Shown: piece after piece, positions 57,399-64,000 of the stretch | Layout of the letters: each line of letters opens with the position of its first letter | Numbering within the stretch: the stretch's first letter is position 1 | Assembly (NCBI GenBank): GCA_029265315.1 | Contig: JAJUJM010000002.1 | Location: 186,001 to 250,000, forward strand | DNA: 64,000 bases | Direction of reading: 5' to 3' | DNA from: Actinomycetota bacterium | Lineage (GTDB): Bacteria; Actinomycetota; Coriobacteriia; Anaerosomatales; PHET01 | Program-made: the position numbers and the translations under genes | Notes under the pieces: generated by a model | Database searches by the model: none | Told to the model about the DNA's origin: nothing | Seen by the model: the letters and a program-made list of their open reading frames with translations, nothing else

Positions 57399-60300
57399 TC
57401 AGAAGTCCCACACCTCGAACTCGTTGATGCGGTAGTCCGAGGAGTTCGCCGTCGTGCAGGTGATGCGGACATAGCGGGCGCTCACCGATGCGAACGTGTG
57501 CGTCCTCGTCCCAGAAGCGCCGCTCGTCGTGGAGAAGCGCGTCGTCCAGCTCCAACCATCAGAGGATGTCTCGATGCGATACGCCTTCGCGTAGTACGAG
57601 TTGTTCCAGTTCACGACGACCTTGCTCACAGCCCTAGACGTGCCGAGGTCGACTCTCAGCCACTGCGTCCCAGCGCCGTTCGAGCGCCAGAGGGTCGACG
57701 TCGAGCCGTCAATGGCCTTGGCGGCAGCATCACTGCCGTTCACGCTTGAAGCGGTTGCGGTTCCCGTGCGGGCCCAGTTGGTGGCCACCGGAGCCGGCGG
57801 GACCGCCCCTCCCATCTGGTTGGGCCAGGACGTTCCGGTCAGCGGGTGACGCGAACTGGAGCACCCCGCCCCACAGTCGCTCTTGGACCAGCCATTCGGA
57901 CTGTAGTTCTTGATGCTGATGCGGGCGAGACCGCCGTCCTGCGACCCCGGCGCGCCAGGGTAGGTCCGGTACGGTGCGGCGTCGCTCACGTACCCGATGA
58001 GTCGTGGACGGCCCCAGCCGTGCGGGATCGCGACGTGGCATTGGTTGCAGTACGAACCCTCGCGGCCACGATCATCGTGCTCTTTATGAGCGATGTTGCT
58101 GAAGCTCGTGCCGGTACCGTTCAGGTCATGGCACTTCTCGCAGATGATCTTCGCGGCTGACGAGCCGTTCTTCGTCATGCTCATGCCCGTGGGCGAATTC
58201 GCCGAGAGTTGAGCCGTGTACGACTCGGCGCCGTTGACGACCTTGTACGGGTTCGGGTACGCAGGATCGATGTTGACCTTCATCGTGGCGCCATGAGGGC
58301 CGGTCGTACCGCTGTACGTGTGGCACGCATCGCACGAGACGACGCTGTCGACTGCGTACCCCGTCTTGAGGAACGTTGATGCGCCAGGCAGCGACCACGC
58401 GTACGTCGTACCGTTCACGACGAAGCTCGACCGCATCCCGGGCAGGTCAGCGCGAACGCGATGCATCGAGGCGTTGCCGGCCGCGAACTCGGAGGCTTGC
58501 CGAGCGTTATGGGCCGAATCAGGATGGCACGTCAGACAGCGCCGATCCTTGGCGGCGATGGCCGCCCTCACTGTCGCGTTCACCGACGCGTGGCACGTGG
58601 CGCACGAGTAGCCGAGTGCCGCGTGTTCCTCAGTGAGGTAGCGGAAGTGACAGCCGTAGCAGCCTGAGTCGATCCTGCCTTGGGTATCATGCTCCGTCCG
58701 GTGGTCGCCGCTCATGGCGGGGTGGCAGGCGCCTCCGATGCCGCATGAGGTCTTCGTGGGCTTGAGGTTCTTGATGTCATGACAACCGGCGAGAGCGCAC
58801 GTGTCCGCGTCGCGGTGGATGGCGTGCAGGTCCGCGAGCGGGTGACACCCGTTACCGTTGCCGCAACCCGCCGACGACGTGGCCAGCACCGGCGGAGCGC
58901 TGGAAGCGCTGTGCATGGGTTTGCTCCCGGATGTATGACAGTCGTCACACCGGTCAGATGTCCAGTTCGCAAGGACCTGCTGCTGCCCGTTGGAGCGTGT
59001 GTCGGTGTGGCACTCGACACAGCTCAGCTCGGGTCCGTAGAAGGACGCCGACATGGAACCATGAGCCGGGTACAGCGACACGTCATGACAAACGGCGCAT
59101 GTCGCACGCGCCAAGCCGCCCGCGGACAGCCCGCGGTCCATCGACGCGGCGGTGTGGTCGCCTGTCGGATAGTGCTTGGTCTGCACGGGCGAGTACGCGT
59201 GACAGTTCACGCACTCGACCGAATCGGGCAGAGTCGGGACGCGCGCAGGATTCGCATGGCAGACCTCGCACGGACCTCCGACTGCCGAAGCATGGAGTGT
59301 CAGGACGTCGGCCGAAGCGTGGCAGTCCACACACTCGCCACTCTCATCCACTTGGTGGTCCATGTTCGGATGGATGGGCGCGTGGCATGAGTCACACACC
59401 GCGGTCGCGCCGGCAGGGATGCGACCAGGAGTCACATTCGCGTGGCAAAGAGCGCACGTGCTCGCGTAGTCCGGGTAGCGCGACAGGAACGGCTCGTGGG
59501 CCTCGGGCAACTTGTTCGATGTGTGGCACGTCGAACCGAGACACGTGACGGGCATATCCCCGTAGACGTGCTTGCCCGGAAGGCCGCCGTGGTAGTCGAC
59601 GCCTTCCGCAGCGTGGCACGAGGAACACTCGGCGGTCTCGGCCGTGACGTCCGGGACCCTTGTCGGGTTCGCGTGGCATACCGCGCACGGACCGAGTGAC
59701 GACTCCGTGTGGAGCGACCGCACGTCGATGGAGGTCTGCCCGGCAGCGTGACACGAGCCGCAGGCGAGACTGGCCGATGAGGTCGCCATGTGTCCGCCTT
59801 CATCCGGATGGGTGGCGCCATGACACGCTGTGCAGCGAACGTCATTGGTGAGCTCGATGGCGTCTTGGACCTGCTGCCCACGCGCGCCTGCGTAGTTCGC
59901 GTGGCAGACGTCGCAGTACGCGAGCAGGACTCCGTTCGCGTCAGGGAAGACCCTTCCGCCGTTGTGCTCATCGACGATGTTCGAGGAATGGCAGGGCGCA
60001 CAGGGGACCTCGGGCGCGTCCTTGAAGGTCGAGGTGTGCGTCGGGTTGATGGGGCCGTGCACACCCGGCCCGCCCGTGATCGGGTTCTTGTGACAGGCGT
60101 CGCACTTGGTCGCACCACCGGCGATGGCAAGACGGACCGCCGGATCCGCCGATGCGTGGCACGACGCGCACGTGAGGGCATCGCCGAACCGGTCTCTCTG
60201 AGGCAGGGTCACGAGAGAACCGATGTGCGCGTCGATGAGGTTGCTGGTGTGGCACGTCGCGCAAGCGGTGGTGAACGCGCCTCCCGGAGCGCTTCCCGTG

Positions 60301-61664
60301 TAGAACGCATACCGTGGAGAACCGGACTGGATCAAGGTGGGGTCCGCCCAGTGGTCCGTGTAGTGCGGCACTCCGTCGTCTGACGGATGGCAGCGTACGC
60401 ACTCCGAGTCGGCCGGCAGAACAGGCACGCGACTCGGGTTCTTGTGACAGACCGCGCAGGCCCCAAGCGGAGAGCCCTCATGGTTCGTACGCACGTCTGA
60501 GATGTCGTGGCAACCGGCGCCCGCACAACCAGTGCTTGACGGAGCGGCGTGCACACCGCCCGGATGCGCTTCCATCGTGAAGTGACACGTGCTGCAGTCG
60601 TTGGTCGCCGGGGTCCGCCCTGATCCGTGACATACGAGACATGACGTGTTGCCGGCTCCGTCCTCAGCGCCCGCATGGACAGCGGCCAGGTCGGTTCCTT
60701 CGTGACACTCACCGCACGGGTCGGCCGCCGTCGGCAGCGCGTGACCGGTCTGGGCCGCCTCATGGAACGGAGCTGGCGAGGTAGGCGAGTGACACCCGCC
60801 GGTGACACACGTCTGGTCCCAAGCGGACAACGAATCGCGCGGCGAAGGATGACACGTGGCGCACGCACCACCGCCATGCTCGGTGTCCAGATCGAGCGCA
60901 TGACATGCCGAGCACGTGACTCCCAGTGCGGCACTGTCGTCGGCCACGTGGTCGACCTGCTCGTAGCCGTGCGGCTCGACCCTAGCGGGGTGACAGGACG
61001 AACAGCTGGGCTTGGGGGTCGTCGTCAGTGTGGCGACAGGGTGACATCCGGCCGCGGCGCAGGGGACCACCGTGGAGAAGTAGTTCTGCTCGTAGCGCGT
61101 GTTCGCGCTGGGTGTCGATCCGTACGAGGTCAGGTACGTGGCCGGCGCGTACTCCGGCAAGCTTGGCGCCGCGTCCGCGACGTGCCGCCCGTGACCGACC
61201 GGTGCCGAGTGGCACATCTCGCAGCCCACGGCACCATGACACGAGCGGCAGTACGAGCCGAACGTGGCTGCGGGCCATGACCCGCTCACGTGAGCGGCGT
61301 GGACGCTCGCCGGCGGCTTGGCCAGCGAATCGGCGCCGGCGAAGAGACCGAAGGGGGTGGCGAACTCGCCGGCCCAACGTGCGGTGGCATCCTGCGAGCG
61401 ATGGCACTCGCTGCAATTCGGGACGATGACCACCTTCTCGTGCGGGAAGCCCCAGCTGGGGCCCACCGTCACCCAGTGACAGCGTACACACTTCGAATAG
61501 TCCACCGCGGCGGTGAAGTCCACACGCGAGACCGCGCCCGTGCCGGCCACATCATGGCAGGCCAAGCAGTCCGCATTCGTCGCGAACGTCGCCGCACCCG
61601 CTGGGGAGACGAACACCCCAAGGACCGCGACAGCGACGGCCGCCACCAACAGTACGCGTCTCAT
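57399..61664 (-). CDS. Giant secreted multiheme cytochrome c with C-terminal discoidin domain
   Basis: A 1421-residue protein. Residues 1-24 are a signal peptide (cut after PAGA). Residues 33-1210 hold 36 CXXCH motifs plus five CX4CH (at 202, 286, 380, 708, 956) and two CX5CH (934, 974), so up to 43 hemes. A module with P-C-x-V-C-H-x-N-P-x-R-V-P followed by E-C-x-x-C-H recurs near 402-426, 659-684 and 798-822. After a short linker, residues 1291-1421 form an F5/8-type-C (discoidin) beta-sandwich (AIDGSTSTLWRSNG, WLRVDLG, YRIETSSDGWSW, RYVRITC, INEFEVWDF), usually a carbohydrate- or surface-binding domain. No membrane anchor. ATG 61664 follows AAGGAG. Confidence 0.92.
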   Translation of the reverse strand: MRRVLLVAAVAVAVLGVFVSPAGAATFATNADCLACHDVAGTGAVSRVDFTAAVDYSKCVRCHWVTVGPSWGFPHEKVVIVPNCSECHRSQDATARWAGEFATPFGLFAGADSLAKPPASVHAAHVSGSWPAATFGSYCRSCHGAVGCEMCHSAPVGHGRHVADAAPSLPEYAPATYLTSYGSTPSANTRYEQNYFSTVVPCAAAGCHPVATLTTTPKPSCSSCHPARVEPHGYEQVDHVADDSAALGVTCSACHALDLDTEHGGGACATCHPSPRDSLSAWDQTCVTGGCHSPTSPAPFHEAAQTGHALPTAADPCGECHEGTDLAAVHAGAEDGAGNTSCLVCHGSGRTPATNDCSTCHFTMEAHPGGVHAAPSSTGCAGAGCHDISDVRTNHEGSPLGACAVCHKNPSRVPVLPADSECVRCHPSDDGVPHYTDHWADPTLIQSGSPRYAFYTGSAPGGAFTTACATCHTSNLIDAHIGSLVTLPQRDRFGDALTCASCHASADPAVRLAIAGGATKCDACHKNPITGGPGVHGPINPTHTSTFKDAPEVPCAPCHSSNIVDEHNGGRVFPDANGVLLAYCDVCHANYAGARGQQVQDAIELTNDVRCTACHGATHPDEGGHMATSSASLACGSCHAAGQTSIDVRSLHTESSLGPCAVCHANPTRVPDVTAETAECSSCHAAEGVDYHGGLPGKHVYGDMPVTCLGSTCHTSNKLPEAHEPFLSRYPDYASTCALCHANVTPGRIPAGATAVCDSCHAPIHPNMDHQVDESGECVDCHASADVLTLHASAVGGPCEVCHANPARVPTLPDSVECVNCHAYSPVQTKHYPTGDHTAASMDRGLSAGGLARATCAVCHDVSLYPAHGSMSASFYGPELSCVECHTDTRSNGQQQVLANWTSDRCDDCHTSGSKPMHSASSAPPVLATSSAGCGNGNGCHPLADLHAIHRDADTCALAGCHDIKNLKPTKTSCGIGGACHPAMSGDHRTEHDTQGRIDSGCYGCHFRYLTEEHAALGYSCATCHASVNATVRAAIAAKDRRCLTCHPDSAHNARQASEFAAGNASMHRVRADLPGMRSSFVVNGTTYAWSLPGASTFLKTGYAVDSVVSCDACHTYSGTTGPHGATMKVNIDPAYPNPYKVVNGAESYTAQLSANSPTGMSMTKNGSSAAKIICEKCHDLNGTGTSFSNIAHKEHDDRGREGSYCNQCHVAIPHGWGRPRLIGYVSDAAPYRTYPGAPGSQDGGLARISIKNYSPNGWSKSDCGAGCSSSRHPLTGTSWPNQMGGAVPPAPVATNWARTGTATASSVNGSDAAAKAIDGSTSTLWRSNGAGTQWLRVDLGTSRAVSKVVVNWNNSYYAKAYRIETSSDGWSWTTRFSTTSGASGTRTHTFASVSARYVRITCTTANSSDYRINEFEVWDF

Positions 61665-62104
61665 ACGCCACTCCTTGCACTCGACCCGGCATGCACCCGC
61701 ACCTGTGGCGAGTGTCGAGCTTGCGTTCGCGGGTCACAGCGAGGCTGGGTGCGATGAGATGAGGTCGAGCTCCAGCACAGCGGCAGCGGCCAACGAACGT
61801 CGTGCAGGCATCGGCCGGTTGCACCACTGGCTCACCGCCACCCAGGTGCCCAGTTCACGGGGTGGCAGGTCGTCGCTTCCGATCGCCACGGGACTCGCGC
61901 CGGAGCGCCCCCTCCATCGAATCCACGCGGCTTCAGCGATGATTGCACCCCGCTTCAACCCTCGTCAATAGTGACGGCCGTCACACTTCTTCAGGTTCGC
62001 AGGGCCCTGAGCTGCGGAAATACCAAGAGGGGTACGGGTGACCGGGCGCTCCGACCACCGCATGGTCTCGAGCGATCAGCTCCGGGAGGTCGTGACTCGC
62101 CCGC
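61665..62104. other. 440-bp intergenic region before the giant cytochrome gene
   Basis: No convincing gene, RNA or riboswitch is visible. On the minus strand a TTGACG (61968-61963) with a poor CAATCA 17 bp on could be the cytochrome promoter, which would leave a leader of about 300 nt. A 74-codon open frame (61734-61958, minus) lacks a recognisable motif or good ribosome site and is not called. Confidence 0.4.
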
Positions 62105-63259
62105 TCACTCGGCGCCGGCGACGACCACGGTGCGCCCCACTCCGGCGGACTCCACACGCATGAGGCGGGTTGGCTCACCCTGGTACGCGTTGCCCTCGAC
62201 GTAGTAGAGGAACCGGCCGTCAGCGCTCCAGTACCTGACGTAGGTGTCGCGCCTCGCGCCAACGGGGAGCACACGGCCTGACGTCGGGTCGATGATGCCC
62301 AGGCGCGAGTAGCGGTCGTCACCCACCGCGGCAGCGGCAAGACGGGTCCCATCAGGAGACAACCGCAACACACCCCACGTCGCTCGTGGTGCGTCGACGG
62401 GAGGCCCGACGACGCGTGCCCTGCGGCTTCCATCGAGCGCCATGCGTTCCACGGCCGACTCGCCGGCAGCATCGATCACGGCGACGTACAGTTCCGCTTC
62501 GCCGGCAGCAACCGCCACAGGGACAGCGGGCGCCATGGGCAGTCGGCGGGGAATCGACCCACCGACAGCGACGATGAGACCGCCCGCCGAATCGATGGCC
62601 GCGACCACCCTGCCGTCGGGCGAGACGGACGGGCAGGAACCGTCCATGACGCGCTGGGCCTTGCTACCTCCGGCGGCCACGCGCCACACCTCGTCGCCGC
62701 CATTCACGGTACGCGTGAAATACACGTACCGCGAATCGGCGGACCAGACCGGACAGGCACCGGCGCCCGGGTCATCACCCGACGCCGGACCGACGTTCAC
62801 GCTCCGTCCTCCGTCGAGCGAGACGAGCCACAGCCGGCCGTCCGTGACGTGTGCGAGCACTCGTCCGTCCGGCGACAGAGCGTACGGCCCAGCCGCCGAC
62901 TGCGCGACAACCCTGTCGTCAGAACCCGTGGCGGCGCTGACGTGGATCCGGGCGTCCTTGCGAAAGGCGATTCGCTCCATGGCCGTGACAGGCGCTGGCT
63001 GTTGCCCCGCTGACGGCGTTGAGGTCGCGGGTGTCGCCGGGTCCGCCGGGGGCGGGGTCGGTGTCGTCACACCACCCTCGGCAGATGGTGACGTCTCCTG
63101 TGCGTGCTCGATGGCCTTCGAACCACCTTGTGAAGGGTCCTTCCTCGCGTTGAGCGCTGTCCAGACGACTCCCGCAGACACCAGCGCCACGACCAGGAGG
63201 GCGACGAAGACGAGGACCCCTCTCGTCCAATCGCCTCTGCCTGGAGTCACCCGAACCAC
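62105..63259 (-). CDS. Membrane-anchored TolB/WD40-type beta-propeller protein
   Basis: A 384-residue protein with one N-terminal membrane helix (about 13-35), a Ser/Thr/Pro linker (40-90) and TolB/PD40-like blades: GPYALSPDGRVLAHVTDGRLWLVSLDG, CPVWSADSRYVYFTRT, CPSVSPDGRVVAAIDSAG, VLRLSPDGTRLAAAAVGDDRYSRLGIID, RYWSADGRFLYYVEG. It should face the outside. It begins with GTG 63259. It lies directly upstream of the giant cytochrome gene on the same strand, 440 bp away, echoing the propeller-cytochrome pair at 40993-43588. Confidence 0.85.
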   Translation of the reverse strand: MVRVTPGRGDWTRGVLVFVALLVVALVSAGVVWTALNARKDPSQGGSKAIEHAQETSPSAEGGVTTPTPPPADPATPATSTPSAGQQPAPVTAMERIAFRKDARIHVSAATGSDDRVVAQSAAGPYALSPDGRVLAHVTDGRLWLVSLDGGRSVNVGPASGDDPGAGACPVWSADSRYVYFTRTVNGGDEVWRVAAGGSKAQRVMDGSCPSVSPDGRVVAAIDSAGGLIVAVGGSIPRRLPMAPAVPVAVAAGEAELYVAVIDAAGESAVERMALDGSRRARVVGPPVDAPRATWGVLRLSPDGTRLAAAAVGDDRYSRLGIIDPTSGRVLPVGARRDTYVRYWSADGRFLYYVEGNAYQGEPTRLMRVESAGVGRTVVVAGAE

Positions 63260-63325
63260 CCGTCATCTCCGCATCGCACCGAAGCCGCCGGCCGTCGGCT
63301 GGATCCGGCACCGCCGGCCAAGCGC

Positions 63326-64000
63326 CTACAGCGCCGCGATGAGCGCATCCGCGTACGCCTGCGTGCCCACGGCGCCTTCGGTGCTGCCGGTGTTGGAGCG
63401 CTTGATGTCGTAGGTGACGTGCGTGCCCTCGCCGATGACCTTGCGTACGGCGGACAGGATGCGGTCGGCCGCTTCGGTCTCGCCGAGGTGCTTGAGCATG
63501 AGCATCGCCGAAAGGATCTCGGCGGTCGGGTTGGCCATGTCCTTGCCGGCGTATTTCGGCGCGCTGCCGTGCACCGGCTCGAAGACCGCGCACTCGGCGC
63601 CGATGTTGGCGCCCATCGCGATACCGAGCCCCCCGATCAGCCCCGCCGAGAGATCGGAGACGATGTCGCCGTAGAGGTTCGGCAGCACGAGCACGTCCCA
63701 CCACTCGGGGTGCAGCACGAGCTGCATGCAGGTGGCGTCGACGATGTAGTCCTCGAACTCGACGCCGGAGTCCTTGTACTCCTCGGCGACCTCGCGAGCG
63801 ACCTTGAGGAACAGGCCATCGGACATCTTCAGGATGTTGGCCTTGTGGACCGCGGTGACCTTCTTGCGGCCGTTGGCGATGGCGTAGTCGAACGCGAAGC
63901 GCACGATGCGCTGGGTGCCGGTGATGCTGATCGGCTTCAGGGACAGGCCCGAGTCGGGGCGGATGACGCCCGCACCGCGATCGGCCACGAACCTGATGAG
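63326..64000 (-). CDS. icd: NAD-dependent isocitrate dehydrogenase, N-terminally truncated by the window edge
   Basis: The frame is open to the window end, so about 225 C-terminal residues are seen. [35 protein letters not shown], the metal-binding [23 protein letters not shown] and the NAD site [19 protein letters not shown] mark the isocitrate/isopropylmalate dehydrogenase family. The VHKANI(L)K and ANIG pattern fits NAD-isocitrate dehydrogenase; homoisocitrate dehydrogenase is less likely. LeuB is separately present. Confidence 0.85.
   Translation of the reverse strand, partial: LIRFVADRGAGVIRPDSGLSLKPISITGTQRIVRFAFDYAIANGRKKVTAVHKANILKMSDGLFLKVAREVAEEYKDSGVEFEDYIVDATCMQLVLHPEWWDVLVLPNLYGDIVSDLSAGLIGGLGIAMGANIGAECAVFEPVHGSAPKYAGKDMANPTAEILSAMLMLKHLGETEAADRILSAVRKVIGEGTHVTYDIKRSNTGSTEGAVGTQAYADALIAAL

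Noticed and set aside
61734-61958. 74-codon minus-strand open frame before the giant cytochrome gene
   Set aside because: No recognisable domain, no good ribosome site, and composition like non-coding GC-rich sequence.

Overview
The window is about 64 kb of high-GC DNA from what looks like an anaerobic actinobacterium, most plausibly a Coriobacteriia/OPB41-type lineage. Supporting points are dense GC-biased codon use, T-box leaders, a leaderless leu leader peptide, a HisZ/short-HisG pair, a DPPR-synthase-like UbiA enzyme and several large multiheme cytochromes c. The taxonomy is an inference from gene content; no rRNA or tRNA gene was seen.

Layout. 1-385 holds the 3' end of an NlpC/P60 peptidase. 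396-8587 is a complete minus-strand trp operon (trpE, a trpG-trpD fusion, trpC, trpB2, trpF, trpB1, trpA) behind a tRNA-Trp T-box. 9136-12387 carries a small zinc-ribbon gene, a Tat-exported Hcp-like protein, an M28 peptidase lipoprotein and a degenerate M48-like membrane protein. 12416-20636 is a minus-strand his operon (hisZ-G-D-C-B-H-A-F, a pseudogene, then hisI-E) with a palindromic candidate operator at its promoter. dnaE and a TrpR-family regulator (YerC type) follow to 24490. 24683-29899 reads ilvE, cimA, an O-antigen-ligase-like protein and an FAH-family enzyme. 30049-33878 has two more O-antigen-ligase-like proteins. leuB, a VapC-like toxin and leuD follow to 36252.

36456-44331 is a block for cell envelope and extracellular electron transfer: a UbiA prenyltransferase, an NAD-dependent epimerase, a 12-heme NapC/NrfH-like cytochrome with an 11-heme partner, a secreted 6-heme cytochrome with the features of a nanowire (OmcS/OmcE-like) subunit, a membrane-anchored NHL propeller and a TPR protein. 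It separates leuD-leuB from leuC-leuA. leuC, leuA (with a Leu-rich attenuator peptide), serA, a class V aminotransferase, ilvC, an unknown membrane protein, ilvN, ilvB and ilvD (behind a second T-box, probably Ile) run to 57310. 57399-61664 is one gene for a 1421-residue cytochrome with 36 CXXCH and 7 longer heme-like motifs and a C-terminal discoidin domain. A membrane-anchored TolB-type propeller and a truncated NAD-isocitrate dehydrogenase close the window.

Together the window encodes nearly complete Trp, His, Leu, Val and Ile routes (Ile from pyruvate through citramalate) plus two serine-pathway genes. Several regulatory layers are visible: two T-boxes, one peptide attenuator and one candidate repressor site. 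Inside this amino-acid supercluster sits a multi-gene system that could move electrons from quinol through the envelope to extracellular acceptors.
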